From contig NZ_FOLS01000038.1 in NCBI RefSeq assembly GCF_900112375.1, forward strand, positions 1 through 64,000: 64,000 nucleotides of DNA. Reading direction: 5' to 3'. The notes under the pieces were generated by a model, which was given only the letters and a program-made list of their open reading frames with translations, searched no databases and had not been told where the DNA came from. The position numbers and the translations under genes were made by a program. Positions within the stretch are counted from its first letter, which is position 1; each line of letters begins with the position of its first letter. The stretch comes from Pseudomonas citronellolis. Its GTDB lineage: Bacteria; Pseudomonadota; Gammaproteobacteria; Pseudomonadales; Pseudomonadaceae. Positions 48,298-59,762 of this stretch are shown here, piece by piece.

Positions 48298-49230
48298 CTA
48301 GCCGCCCTGCTCCACCAGCAGGCGCGCGGCGATCAGGTCTTCCAGGGCGTAGCCGACCGATTTGAACAGGGTGATTTCCTGGTCGTCGCGGCGCAGCCCC
48401 CGGCCCTGCAGCAGGTCGCCGAGCTGGGTGTGGATGGCCGATTCGGCGATGGCACCCTCGGCCAGGGGAATCAGCAGGTCGCCGGCTTCCTCCAGCGCGC
48501 CTTCGCGGGTGTCGACGACGATGCGCGCGCGGCGCACGGCTTCGCTGTCGGTCTCGCGCATGCTCGGCAGGAAGGCGCCGACCAGGTCGAGGTGGGTGCC
48601 GGGGCTCAGCCATTCGCCGCGCACCAGCGGCTCGCGGGAGGTGGTCACGCAACAGATGGTGTCGGCCGCGGCCACGCCTGCGGCGAGGTCTTCGCAGGCG
48701 CGCACCGGGTAGCCTTCGCCGGCCAGGCGCTCGACCAGCGCGGCGACCTTGGACGGGTGCCGGCCCCAGATGGCGACGTCGGTGTAGTCACGCACCGCGC
48801 AATGGGCGCGCACCATGTGCGGCGCCAGGGTGCCGCTGCCGACGATGAGCAGGCGCTCGGCGTCGCGCCGGGCCAGGTGGTCCGCCGCCAGGGCCGAGGT
48901 GCAGGCGGTGCGCCGGGCGGTCAGCTCGGAGGCTTCGAGCAGCGCCAGCGGGCGGCCGTCGACGCCGTCGAACAGGCAGAACAGCGCCGCCACCGCCGGC
49001 AAGCCGCGCGCGCCGTTGCCGGGGAACACGGTGACCAGCTTGACGCCGATGTCCTGCCCCGGGCGCCACACCGGCATGGTCAGCAGCGTGGCGTCGCCGG
49101 GCAGCGCATGGCAGCCGCGCACCGGCGCCTCGCAGGCGCCGGCCAGGCCCTGGCGCAGGGCTTCGATCAGTTGTGGATAAGCCAGGCGCTCGGCGACGTC
49201 GGCGTTGGTGAGGAAACGGACATCGTGCAT
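48298..49230 (-). CDS. Ornithine cyclodeaminase / mu-crystallin family ketimine reductase
   Basis: 310-aa NAD(P)-dependent protein of the OCD/mu-crystallin family. Key regions: MPVWRPGQDIGVKLVTVFPG (substrate Arg/Lys), Rossmann motif LLIVGSGTLAPHMVRAH, and the conserved Asp in HLDLVGAFLPSMRETD. Family members deaminate ornithine or reduce cyclic ketimines such as piperideine-2-carboxylate. With amaA/amaB and an amino acid ABC transporter on the same strand, reduction of piperideine-2-carboxylate to L-pipecolate is a reasonable inference. Confidence 0.8.
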   Translation of the reverse strand: MHDVRFLTNADVAERLAYPQLIEALRQGLAGACEAPVRGCHALPGDATLLTMPVWRPGQDIGVKLVTVFPGNGARGLPAVAALFCLFDGVDGRPLALLEASELTARRTACTSALAADHLARRDAERLLIVGSGTLAPHMVRAHCAVRDYTDVAIWGRHPSKVAALVERLAGEGYPVRACEDLAAGVAAADTICCVTTSREPLVRGEWLSPGTHLDLVGAFLPSMRETDSEAVRRARIVVDTREGALEEAGDLLIPLAEGAIAESAIHTQLGDLLQGRGLRRDDQEITLFKSVGYALEDLIAARLLVEQGG

Positions 49231-49261
49231 GGAGACTCCCCATAAAGTCAGGTGAGCCCTT

Positions 49262-49340
49262 GTAGGAGCGAGGGGGACGCCTAGTTCTTGCTCGCGAAGC
49301 TTTTCCGGCGAGAAGGGTTCGCGAGCAAGCTCGCTCCTAC
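49262..49340. repeat. REP pair, one with long-loop insertion
   Basis: Left unit has the GGGGACGCCTAGTT insertion between GCGAG and CTTGCTCGCGAA; the right unit is the normal form in opposite orientation, ending CTCGCTCCTAC. Lies in the gap between livF and the ketimine reductase. Confidence 0.8.
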
Positions 49341-49357
49341 GAAGAGCAGATGTGCGG

Positions 49358-50074
49358 TCAGTGCCCACCCAGATAGGCGTCGCGCACCTCCTGGTTGCCC
49401 AGCAGTTCCGCGCCCGTACCGCTCATGCGGATCTCGCCGTTGACCATCACGTAGCCGCGGTCGGAGAGCCTAAGGGCGTGGTTGGCGTTCTGCTCGACGA
49501 GGAACAGCGTCATGCCGGTCTGCGCCAGTTCGCGCAGGGTCTGGAAGATCTGCTTGACCACGATGGGCGCCAGGCCCAGGGAGGGTTCGTCGAGCAGCAG
49601 CAGCTTGGGCCGGCTCATCAGCGCGCGGGCGATGGCGAGCATCTGCTGCTCGCCGCCGGACATGGTCATGGCGCGCTGGTTGCGCCGCTCCTTCAGCCGC
49701 GGGAAGAGGTCGAACATGCGCTGCATGTCTTCCTGGGCGTGGTCCATGCCGATGGGGATGGTGCCCATCAGCAGGTTCTCCTCCACGCTCATGTCGGGGA
49801 ACACCCGGCGCCCTTCCGGCGACTGCGCGATGCCGTTGGAGGCCACGTAGTGCGCCGAGCGCCGGGCGATGTCCTGGCCACGGTAGAGAATCTGCCCGGC
49901 GGCCGCGCGCGGCTGGCCGAAGATGGACATCAGCAGGGTGGACTTGCCGGCGCCGTTGGCGCCGATCAGCGCCACCGTCTCGCCTTCGCCAACGGTCAGG
50001 GAAACCTTCTTCAGCGCCTGGATCGGCCCGTAGAACACATCCACATCACGGAATTCCAGAATCGGCGCCGTCAT
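49358..50074 (-). CDS. livF: Branched-chain-type amino acid ABC transporter ATPase LivF
   Basis: 238-aa ATPase: Walker A GANGAGKST, signature MSGGEQQM, Walker B LLLLDEPSLGLAP, H-loop region VEQNANHAL. It pairs with LivG. Start overlaps the livG stop (ATGA). Last transporter gene of the leftward operon. Confidence 0.92.
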   Translation of the reverse strand: MTAPILEFRDVDVFYGPIQALKKVSLTVGEGETVALIGANGAGKSTLLMSIFGQPRAAAGQILYRGQDIARRSAHYVASNGIAQSPEGRRVFPDMSVEENLLMGTIPIGMDHAQEDMQRMFDLFPRLKERRNQRAMTMSGGEQQMLAIARALMSRPKLLLLDEPSLGLAPIVVKQIFQTLRELAQTGMTLFLVEQNANHALRLSDRGYVMVNGEIRMSGTGAELLGNQEVRDAYLGGH

Positions 50075-50939
50075 GCGACCTCCTCTTCGTCTGCGCCCAG
50101 GTAGGCGGCGATCACCTTGTCGTTGCTGCGGATCTCCGCCGGCAGGCCGCGGGCGATCACGTCGCCGTGGTCGAGCACGATGATGTGGTCGGAGATGTTC
50201 ATCACCATGCCCATGTCGTGCTCGATGAGCAGCACGGTGATGCCGTGGTGGTCGCGCAGGAAGCGGATGATCCGGCTCAGCGCCTGGGTCTCGGCCGGGT
50301 TGAGGCCGGCGGCCGGTTCGTCCAGGCAGATGATTTCCGGGCGCGTGCACATGGCCCGGGCGATCTCCAGGCGGCGCTGCTGGCCGTAGGACATCTCGCC
50401 GGCCAGGCGGTTGGCGCAGTCCACCAGGTCGACCACTTCCAGCCAGTAGAAGGCGTGGTCCAGCGCGTCGCTTTCCGCGCGGCGGTAGCCGGGGGTGTTG
50501 AGGATGCCGGCGACCAGGTTGCGGTTGGCGTACATGTGCTGCGCCACCAGCAGGTTCTCCACCACCGACATTTCGCGGAACAGGCGGATGTTCTGGAAGG
50601 TGCGCGCCAGCCCCGCGCGGTTCACCAGGTGGGTGCCGCCGAACATCTTGTAGTAGACGCGGCTGCCGAACTGCGCCGGGTTGATGAAATCGCCGCCCTG
50701 GAACGGCTGGCCGAGGATCTTGATGACGTCGGTGGTGCCGCCCTGGGTGTTGAGCAGGATCTTCCCGCCGGTGGCCTTGTAGAAGCCGGTCAGGCAGTTG
50801 AACACCGTGGTCTTGCCGGCGCCGTTGGGGCCGATCAGCGCGGTGATGGAGCCGCGCTCCACGTCCAGGTTGACGTCGTTGAGCGCCTTGATGCCGCCGA
50901 AGTGCATCATCAGGTGCTCGACGCTGAGAATCTTGTCGC

Positions 50940-50943
<4 letters not shown>
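50071..50943 (-). CDS. livG: Branched-chain-type amino acid ABC transporter ATPase LivG
   Basis: 290-aa ATPase: Walker A GPNGAGKTT, LivG-type insert with TFQNIRLFREMSVVENLLVA, signature MSYGQQRR, Walker B ICLDEPAAGLNP, IEHDM H-loop. Overlaps livM by 4 bp and livF by 4 bp. Confidence 0.92.
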
Positions 50944-52229
<1,286 letters not shown>

Positions 52230-52231
52230 GC

Positions 52232-53146
<915 letters not shown>

Positions 53147-53289
53147 GATTGGATACTCACGCAAGCGGGGCAGGAAAAGGCTGACGCAGCGCGCCTGATG
53201 CGGCTCGTGACCGCCAGCGGGCGACGTCGACCTGCGGGGATGCCGGCGCCGCTCGTGGCGGCGTCGGCAGTCGGCGCTTCAGGCCGGGA

Positions 53290-54426
53290 TCACTTCTTGA
53301 AAGCGTCCAGCTGGTGGTACTTGCCCTTGTCGTCCCACTCGTAGACCACGTAGTCGGAGACTTTCAGGTCGCCCTTCTGGTCCCACTCCTTCTTGCCCAT
53401 CACGGTCTGCACCGGGTGCGACTTCAGCCACTTGGCAGCGGCCGCCGGGTCGGTCTTGCCAGCGCCGTTGAAGCCGGCCGCCAGGGCCTGCACCGAGGCG
53501 TAGGCGTAGAGGGTGTAGCCCTCGGGCTCGAAGCCGCCGGCGCGGAACTTCTCGACCACCGCCTTGCCGTCGGGGATCAGCCGCGGGTCGGCGCCGAAGG
53601 TCATCAGCACGCCCTTGACGTATTGCGGGCCGCCGGCGGTGGTGACCAGTTCGTCGGTGACGATGCCGTCGTCGGACATGAACTTGGCGGTCAGGCCCTG
53701 CTCGCGCATCTGCCGCACCAGCGGGCCGGCCTCGGGGTGCAGGCCGCCGAAGTAGACGACCTCGGCGCCGGAGGCGCGGATCTTGGTGACCAGGGCGTTG
53801 AAGTCCTTCTCGCCGCGGGTCAGGCCTTCGTACAGGACTTCCTTCACGCCGCGCTTGTTCAGCTGCGCGCGGGTGGCGTCGGCCAGGCCCTGGCCGTAGG
53901 TGTCCTTGTCGTGGATGACCGCGACCTTCTTGGCCTTGAGCACGTCGACGATGTAGTCGCCGGCGACGATGCCCTGCTGGTCGTCGCGGCCGCACATGCG
54001 GAACATGCCGGAAAGGCCGCGCTCGGTGACCGCCGGGTTGGTCGAGCCGGGGGTGATGGCGATGATGCCGGCCTCGTCGTAGACCTCGGAGGCGGGGATG
54101 GTGGAGGAGGAGCAGAAGTGGCCGACCACCGCCACCGCCTTGTCTTCGTCGACCAGGCGGTTGGCCACGGCCACGGCCTGTTTCGGTTCGCAGGCGTCGT
54201 CCGCCTTCACCAGCTTGATCTTCTCGCCGTTGACGCCGCCGGCGGCGTTGATGTCCTCGGCGGCCTGGGTCGCTCCGCGCCAGTATTGCTCGCCGAAGGA
54301 TGCGTTGGCCCCGGTGTGCGGGCCGGCGACGCCGATCACGACGTCGGCCTGGGCGAGAGAAGTCATGCCCATCGCGGCGGTTACCGCCAGGGCCAGAAAG
54401 CCTTTTCTGAAAATCTTCTGCGACAT
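53290..54426 (-). CDS. Periplasmic amino acid-binding protein (BraC/LivK-like)
   Basis: 378-aa periplasmic binding protein. Signal peptide 1-27 (AMGMTSLAQADVV). The LIVBP fold has the conserved GPHTGANASFGEQYWRGATQ, the Cys pair (DDACEPKQA; VVGHFCSSSTIP) and SDDGIVTDELVTTAGG. First gene of the transporter operon, placed 54 bp downstream of the inferred start of a sigma-54 promoter. Ligand not known; could be a basic or cyclic amino acid. Confidence 0.9.
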   Translation of the reverse strand: MSQKIFRKGFLALAVTAAMGMTSLAQADVVIGVAGPHTGANASFGEQYWRGATQAAEDINAAGGVNGEKIKLVKADDACEPKQAVAVANRLVDEDKAVAVVGHFCSSSTIPASEVYDEAGIIAITPGSTNPAVTERGLSGMFRMCGRDDQQGIVAGDYIVDVLKAKKVAVIHDKDTYGQGLADATRAQLNKRGVKEVLYEGLTRGEKDFNALVTKIRASGAEVVYFGGLHPEAGPLVRQMREQGLTAKFMSDDGIVTDELVTTAGGPQYVKGVLMTFGADPRLIPDGKAVVEKFRAGGFEPEGYTLYAYASVQALAAGFNGAGKTDPAAAAKWLKSHPVQTVMGKKEWDQKGDLKVSDYVVYEWDDKGKYHQLDAFKK

Positions 54427-54490
54427 GGAGTTTTGCTCCTGAGGTTTTTGTGGTGACGCGCGAAACAACAGATGTTGGCGATTAGCCAAC

Positions 54491-54506
54491 AGCAAGCCGC
54501 GTGCCA
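54491..54506 (-). promoter_or_regulatory. Sigma-54 (RpoN) promoter of the liv-type operon
   Basis: On the minus strand TGGCACG-CGGC-TTGCT matches the -24/-12 consensus TGGCACG-N4-TTGCW exactly. Transcription would begin about 54480, ~54 bp ahead of the binding-protein start. Confidence 0.85.
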
Positions 54507-54574
54507 TCCGTTTTTGTTATTCGAAAAGTCGGACAGCAGAACCGGCCAGGGCCGGCAGAAAACAGCTTTTGGCG

Positions 54575-54672
54575 TGTGCAACCCCCAAAAACAAAAGGTG
54601 CAACCCAAACATCCGATGGGCGCAACCGTCCATCCCGCGAGCTGGCACAACCAGCAGCCAACGGGCGCAACC
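54575..54672. promoter_or_regulatory. Array of five GGYRCAACC direct repeats (candidate enhancer sites)
   Basis: Nine-mers at 54575 (TGTGCAACC), 54597 (GGTGCAACC), 54619 (GGCGCAACC), 54644 (GGCACAACC) and 54664 (GGCGCAACC), all in one orientation. Start-to-start spacing is 22, 22, 25 and 20 bp, about two helical turns. They lie ~95-190 bp upstream of the sigma-54 start site, where enhancer-binding proteins bind. Confidence 0.6.
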
Positions 54673-54813
54673 CGAGCGGTAACCATCGCTGTCACCTAAC
54701 TGCACATTCTCGGTGCGCGCCCATCGAGGTAACGCACCAAAAAGGCTAGACCAAAGTGCAGAAGGGGCCAGACGAGGCGGACGGGGCCGGGCGCCCCCGT
54801 CCTGGGCGCGCCA

Positions 54814-56097
54814 CTAGATCACCACGCGCAGGCACTGCCCGGCGTGGTAGAGCGAGAAGCCCGCCTCGTACAGGCAGCTGCGCAGGCCCGCCGCGGAAAC
54901 CTCCTCCAGCGGCCGCAGGGGCATGGGCAGGGCGCTGGCCTCGCCGCGCAGCAGGAAGTCGGCGAAGGCCTTGCCCACCACGGTGCCGGTGGTCACCCCG
55001 CGGCCGTTGTAGCCGCTCATGGCGAGCAGCCCCGAGGCCGGCTCGAACAGGCGCATCAGGTGATCGGGGGTGAAGTCGATGCAGCCGGTCCAGGTGAATT
55101 CCCAGTCCACCTTGCCCAGCCGCGGGAAGTAGTGCTGCTGGATGCGGTCGGCCCAGCTGCGGATGAACCACTCCGGCTTGCCGGTGCCCTTGCCCAGGCT
55201 ACCGAGCAGCAGGCGGCCGTCGGCGTCGCGGCGGATGCTGCTGAGCACCTGGCGGGTGTCCCAGGAGCCCTGGCCGCCGGGCAGGATGCGCGCGGCCTCG
55301 GCGCCCTCCAGCGGGCGCGAGGCGACCTGGTAGTAGTAGCCGGGGAAGAAGGTGCGGCGCAGCTGCGTCCACTCGCCCTCGGTGTAGGCGCTGGAGGCGA
55401 TCACCACCTTCTGCGCCAGCACGCTGCCCTCGCCGGTGATGACGCGCCAGGCAGCGCCCTCGCGCTCCAGCGCGGTCACCGCCGAGTTGTGGTACAGCCC
55501 GCCGCCCAGCTCGACCACGGCGCGGGCCAGGCCGCTGACGTAGGCCATGGGGTTGAGGGTGCCGGCGCGGCGGTCGAGCAGCGCGCCGGCGATCCGCTCG
55601 GTGCCGCAGGCCTCGGCGCAGGCCGCGCCGGTGAGCAGCTCCACCGGGGCGCCGCGGCGCTGCCATTGTTCGCAGCGGCTGCGCAGGTCGTCCAGGCCGC
55701 GCTGGTTGTGGGCCATGTGCAGGGTGCCCTCGCGGCGCGCCTGGCAGTCGATGGCGTACTTGTCGATCAGCGAGAAGACCAGCGAGGGCGCCGCGCCGAG
55801 CATGCGGTTCAAGCGCGCGCCGACTTCCTGGCCCATGCCCGCCTCGATGTCGTCCGGCGGAATCCACAGGCCGGCATTGACCAGCCCGACGTTGCGCCCG
55901 GCGCCGCCATGGCCGGTGCGATGGGCCTCCAGCACACAGACGCTGCGCCCCGCCTCCAGCAGGTGCAGGGCCGCGGAGAGCCCGGTGAAGCCGGCGCCGA
56001 CGACGCACACGTCGGCCTCGTGTTCCCCCAGCAGCGACGGCGCCTGCGGCCGCTCGGGGGTCAGGTGTTCCCACAGACACTCTTGGCGAAGCGACAT
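54814..56097 (-). CDS. amaA: FAD-dependent oxidoreductase, AmaA-like L-pipecolate oxidase
   Basis: 427-aa DadA/glycine-oxidase-type flavoprotein. FAD-binding Rossmann motif CVVGAGFTGLSAALHLLEAG and the second motif AHRTGHGGAGRNVGLVNAG; C-terminal FTWTGCIDFTPDHLMRLFEP and SGYNGRGVTTGT complete the FAD site. It lies below an AmaB-type dehydrogenase, as in P. putida amaB-amaA, where AmaA oxidises L-pipecolate to piperideine-6-carboxylate. Other amine oxidase substrates remain possible. Confidence 0.8.
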   Translation of the reverse strand: MSLRQECLWEHLTPERPQAPSLLGEHEADVCVVGAGFTGLSAALHLLEAGRSVCVLEAHRTGHGGAGRNVGLVNAGLWIPPDDIEAGMGQEVGARLNRMLGAAPSLVFSLIDKYAIDCQARREGTLHMAHNQRGLDDLRSRCEQWQRRGAPVELLTGAACAEACGTERIAGALLDRRAGTLNPMAYVSGLARAVVELGGGLYHNSAVTALEREGAAWRVITGEGSVLAQKVVIASSAYTEGEWTQLRRTFFPGYYYQVASRPLEGAEAARILPGGQGSWDTRQVLSSIRRDADGRLLLGSLGKGTGKPEWFIRSWADRIQQHYFPRLGKVDWEFTWTGCIDFTPDHLMRLFEPASGLLAMSGYNGRGVTTGTVVGKAFADFLLRGEASALPMPLRPLEEVSAAGLRSCLYEAGFSLYHAGQCLRVVI

Positions 56098-56155
56098 CCA
56101 GCGATCCTTCTACGCGAACCTTGTGAATGACTCTGTACTGCGGCCGACAGCCCCT

Positions 56156-56223
56156 GTAGGAGCGAGCTTGCTCGCGAACCGATTCCGCTGCGGGGCCTGG
56201 TTCGCGAGCAAGCTCGCTCCTAC
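56156..56223. repeat. Facing REP pair (BIME) between amaB and amaA
   Basis: GTAGGAGCGAGCTTGCTCGC and its inverse frame a GC-rich 20-bp spacer. It lies inside the amaB-amaA transcription unit (157-bp gap) and could tune message stability. Confidence 0.8.
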
Positions 56224-56254
56224 GAAAAGCGGGGTCACCTCCGGGCTGTAGGCC

Positions 56255-57745
56255 TCAATCGAACACTATGCCCTGGGCCAACGGCAACTCCCGCGACCAG
56301 TTCACGGTGTTGGTCTGCCGGCGCATGTAGGCCTTCCAGGCGTCGGAGCCGGATTCGCGGCCGCCGCCGGTTTCCTTCTCGCCGCCGAAGGCGCCGCCGA
56401 TTTCCGCGCCGCTGGGGCCGATGTTGACGTTGGCGATGCCGCAGTCGCTGCCGATCGCCGACATGAAGGCTTCCGCCTCGCGCACGTCGGTGGTGAACAC
56501 GCAGGACGACAGGCCCTGGGGCACGGCGTTGTTCAGCGCCACCGCCTCGTCGAAGTCCTTGTAGGGGACCACGTAGAGGATCGGGGCGAAGGTCTCGTTG
56601 CGCACCACGTCGCTCTGCTCGGGCATCTCGACGATGGCCGGGGAAACGTAGAAGGCGTCGGGGAACTGCTGTTGCAACTGGCGCTCGCCGCCGAACACCG
56701 TGCCGCCCTCGCCGCGCGCCTGCTCCAGCGCGCCCTGCATGGCCAGGAAGCTGCGTTCGTCGATCAGCGGGCCGACCAGGTTGCCCTGCAGCGGGTGGCC
56801 GATGCGCACTTTCGAATACGCGGCCTTCAGGCGGGCGACGATCTCGTCCTTCACCGACTCGTGGGCGATCAGCCGGCGCAGGGTGGTGCAGCGCTGCCCG
56901 GCGGTGCCCACGGCGCTGAACAGGATGGCGCGCACGGCCATGTCCAGGTCGGCGCTGGGGGCCAGGATCATGGCGTTGTTGCCGCCCAGTTCGAGGATGC
57001 TGCGGCCGAAGCGCGCCGCCACGCGCGGGCCCACTTCGCGGCCCATGCGGGTGCTGCCGGTGGCGCTGACCAGGGCCACGCGCGGGTCGTCCACCAGGGC
57101 CTCGCCGGCGGCGCGGTCGCCGATCACCACCTGGCTGAGGCAGGCCGGGGCGTCGCCGAACTGCGCCAGGGCCTTGTCGAACAGGGCCTGGCAGGCCAGC
57201 GCGGTGAGCGGCGTCTTCTCCGACGGCTTCCACACCACCGGGTTGCCGCACACCAGGGCCAGCGCGGTGTTCCACGACCACACGGCGACCGGGAAGTTGA
57301 AGGCGCTGATGACGCCGACCACGCCCAGCGGCTGCCAGGTCTCGCGCATGTGGTGGCCGGGGCGCTCGGAGGCGATGGTCAGGCCGTAGAGCTGGCGCGA
57401 CAGGCCGACGGCGAAGTCGCAGATGTCGATCATCTCCTGCACTTCGCCCTGGCCTTCCTGGGTGATCTTGCCGGCTTCCCAGGACACCAGCTCGCCCAGC
57501 TCGGCCTTGTGCGCGCGCAGCTGCTCGCCGAACAGCCGCACCAGCTCGCCGCGGCGCGGCGCCGGCACCGCGCGCCAGGCGGCGAAGGCCTGGGCCGCGC
57601 GGCCGATCTTCTGCTCCACTTCGGCGGCGCTTTCCAGGCGCACGGCGCCCAGGCGGCTGCCGTCGATGGGGCTGTGGATGACATGGTCGCCGTTGGAGTA
57701 GAGGGAGGAATCGACTCCCAGTTTCTCGAGCAGTGCGGAAATCAT
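56255..57745 (-). CDS. amaB: Piperideine-6-carboxylate dehydrogenase, AmaB-like (ALDH7 family)
   Basis: 496-aa aldehyde dehydrogenase of the antiquitin (ALDH7) type. GVISAFNFPVAVWSWNTALA, catalytic Glu in LELGGNNAMI, catalytic Cys in GTAGQRCTTLRRL, and the ALDH7 ending with EIGGAFGGEKETGGGRESGS. AmaB oxidises piperideine-6-carboxylate (2-aminoadipate semialdehyde) to 2-aminoadipate. Divergent from a LysR gene with a strong inverted repeat between. Confidence 0.87.
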   Translation of the reverse strand: MISALLEKLGVDSSLYSNGDHVIHSPIDGSRLGAVRLESAAEVEQKIGRAAQAFAAWRAVPAPRRGELVRLFGEQLRAHKAELGELVSWEAGKITQEGQGEVQEMIDICDFAVGLSRQLYGLTIASERPGHHMRETWQPLGVVGVISAFNFPVAVWSWNTALALVCGNPVVWKPSEKTPLTALACQALFDKALAQFGDAPACLSQVVIGDRAAGEALVDDPRVALVSATGSTRMGREVGPRVAARFGRSILELGGNNAMILAPSADLDMAVRAILFSAVGTAGQRCTTLRRLIAHESVKDEIVARLKAAYSKVRIGHPLQGNLVGPLIDERSFLAMQGALEQARGEGGTVFGGERQLQQQFPDAFYVSPAIVEMPEQSDVVRNETFAPILYVVPYKDFDEAVALNNAVPQGLSSCVFTTDVREAEAFMSAIGSDCGIANVNIGPSGAEIGGAFGGEKETGGGRESGSDAWKAYMRRQTNTVNWSRELPLAQGIVFD

Positions 57746-57780
57746 CGCGTCTCCTGAGCCAGTCGGTTAAGCCATTGGAA

Positions 57781-57805
57781 TGCAAGCAGTAATAACCGGC
57801 TTGCA
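57781..57805. promoter_or_regulatory. LysR-type operator between amaB and lysR
   Basis: TGCAAGC (57781-57787), 11-nt spacer, GCTTGCA (57799-57805): a perfect inverted repeat with the T-N11-A geometry of LysR boxes, 36 bp upstream of the amaB start. Confidence 0.7.
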
Positions 57806-57915
57806 GGCGGCCAACAAACAACGTTTCCTATGCACATCATTCCGTAAATTCATGCCAGGGGCGGCTGCGCGTCGGCGGAGCCGCCCCTGGGGCCTTCACA
57901 GAGCCGATCACGACG

Positions 57916-58812
57916 ATGCTCAACAAACGCCACCTGCCCTCCATGACCGCCCTGCAGTGCTTCGAGGCCGTGGCCCGGCACCTGAGCTTCACCCGCGCCT
58001 CGGAGGAGCTGGCGCTGACCCAGAGCGCGGTGAGCAAGCAGGTGGCGCAGCTGGAGGAAATGCTCCAGCACCTGCTGTTCCGCCGCGTGCGACGGCGCCT
58101 GCAACTGACCCCGGCGGGCGAGCTGTACCTGCAGGAGGTGCGCAAGATCCTCAGCCAGGTGGAGCTGTCCACCCGCTACCTGCTGTCCTACGGCGGCGAG
58201 ACCGAGGTGCTGCGCGTGTCCACCCCGCCCACTTTCGGTGCGCGCTGGCTGATCCCGCTGCTCAACGGCTGGCGCCACCGCCACCCGAACATCCACCTGG
58301 ACCTGCGCCAGGAACTGGAGCCCGACGACCTGCTGCACTCGCGCTGCGACGTGGCCTTCTTCTTCGGCCCCGGCACCCTGCCCGGCGCCGAGTGCCTGCA
58401 CCTGTTCGGCGAGGAAATGCTGCCGGTGTGCTCGCCGGCGATCCTCCCGGCGCAGCCGCTGGACGACCCGCTGCAGCTGGACGAACTGGTGCTGCTGCAG
58501 AACGCCACCCGCCCGGAGGCCTGGCACGAGTGGTTCGCCAGCCTCGACCGGCGCAGCGAGCACAGCTTCCACGGGCCGCGCTTCGACACCTTCTACATGT
58601 GCATCCGCGCCGCCCAGGCCGGCTGCGGCGTGGCCCTGCTGCCGCGCTTCCTGGTGGAGGAGGAACTGGCCGAAGGCAAGCTGGTGGTCGCCTGGCCGCA
58701 CAGCCTGCAGAGCCGCAGCGCCTACTACCTGGCCTACCCCGAGCAGGCCGCGGCGGTGCCCAAGGTGCGCGCCTTCGTCGAGTGGATCGGCGAGCACCTG
58801 CAACAGCCCTGA
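57916..58812 (+). CDS. LysR-family regulator (GcvA-like), probably of amaBA
   Basis: 298-aa LysR regulator of the GcvA subgroup: [20 protein letters not shown], helix-turn-helix [20 protein letters not shown], effector domain with [20 protein letters not shown]. Divergent from amaB, as in P. putida. Likely controls lysine/pipecolate genes through the inverted repeat at 57781. Confidence 0.87.
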   Translation: MLNKRHLPSMTALQCFEAVARHLSFTRASEELALTQSAVSKQVAQLEEMLQHLLFRRVRRRLQLTPAGELYLQEVRKILSQVELSTRYLLSYGGETEVLRVSTPPTFGARWLIPLLNGWRHRHPNIHLDLRQELEPDDLLHSRCDVAFFFGPGTLPGAECLHLFGEEMLPVCSPAILPAQPLDDPLQLDELVLLQNATRPEAWHEWFASLDRRSEHSFHGPRFDTFYMCIRAAQAGCGVALLPRFLVEEELAEGKLVVAWPHSLQSRSAYYLAYPEQAAAVPKVRAFVEWIGEHLQQP

Positions 58813-58912
58813 AGCGCCCGCGACCATCCGGGCATCGCCCGGCACGCCGTGTGCTGGTATTTTTTCCGCATCCGACGGGCCGCGCCCGTCCACAACCGGA
58901 CAGAGGAGCCCC

Positions 58913-59740
58913 ATGAAAACCATCCAAGACACCATCGCCAAGGACCTCAACGCGCAGCCGCCCTTCCAGTCGGAGGCCGACGTGCAGGCGGAAATCCAGC
59001 GCCGCATCCGCTTCATCCAGGACTGCCTGCGCGAGTCGGGCACCAGGACCCTGGTGCTGGGCATCAGCGGCGGTGTCGACTCCCTCACCGCCGGCATGCT
59101 CTGCCAGCGCGCCGTGGAAGGCCTGCGCGAGGAGACCGGCAACCCGGACTACCGCTTCATCGCCGTGCGCCTGCCCTACAACGTGCAAGGCGACGAGTCC
59201 GACGCTCAGGCGGCGGTGGACTGCATCGACCCGGACGAGCGCCACACGGTGAACATCGGCCCGGCGGTCCAGGCCCTGGCCGAGCAGACCCGCGCCCTCG
59301 ACGGCCTGCCCGCCGCCACCGTGGACTTCGCCCTGGGCAATACCAAGGCGCGCATGCGCATGGTCGCCCAGTACACCATCGCCAACGCCCGCCAGGGCCT
59401 GGTGGTGGGCACCGACCACGCCGCCGAGGCGGTAATGGGCTTCTTCACCAAGTTCGGCGACGGCGCCTGCGACATCGCCCCGCTGACCGGCCTGGTGAAA
59501 CACCAGGTGCGCACCATCGCCCGCACCCTGGGCGCCCCGGAATTCCTCGTGGAAAAAGTGCCCACCGCCGACCTCGAAGACCTGGCCCCGGGCAAGCCGG
59601 ACGAACACGCCCACGGCGTGACCTACCAGGAGATCGACGCCTTCCTGCACGGCCAGCCGGTCAGCCCGGAAGCCTTCGAGATCATCAAGCGCACCTACGA
59701 GAAGACCCACCACAAGCGGCAGCTGCCGAAGGCGCCGTAA
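58913..59740 (+). CDS. nadE: Ammonia-dependent NAD+ synthetase
   Basis: 275-aa enzyme of the short NH3-dependent class. PP-loop [15 protein letters not shown], then [20 protein letters not shown] and the ending [17 protein letters not shown]. It makes NAD+ from deamido-NAD+, ATP and ammonia. GGAGCC precedes the ATG. Matches PA4920 in length and order. Confidence 0.95.
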   Translation: MKTIQDTIAKDLNAQPPFQSEADVQAEIQRRIRFIQDCLRESGTRTLVLGISGGVDSLTAGMLCQRAVEGLREETGNPDYRFIAVRLPYNVQGDESDAQAAVDCIDPDERHTVNIGPAVQALAEQTRALDGLPAATVDFALGNTKARMRMVAQYTIANARQGLVVGTDHAAEAVMGFFTKFGDGACDIAPLTGLVKHQVRTIARTLGAPEFLVEKVPTADLEDLAPGKPDEHAHGVTYQEIDAFLHGQPVSPEAFEIIKRTYEKTHHKRQLPKAP

Positions 59741-59762
59741 GCGGGCCCTGCGCCATTCCCCT

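Noticed and set aside
48040-48300. Possible replication-origin-like cluster of DnaA boxes
   Set aside because: Only one exact TTATCCACA and a few loose matches; no AT-rich unwinding region and no dnaA/dnaN/rpmH nearby. Another TTATCCACA complement lies inside the ketimine reductase gene, so chance occurrence is likely.
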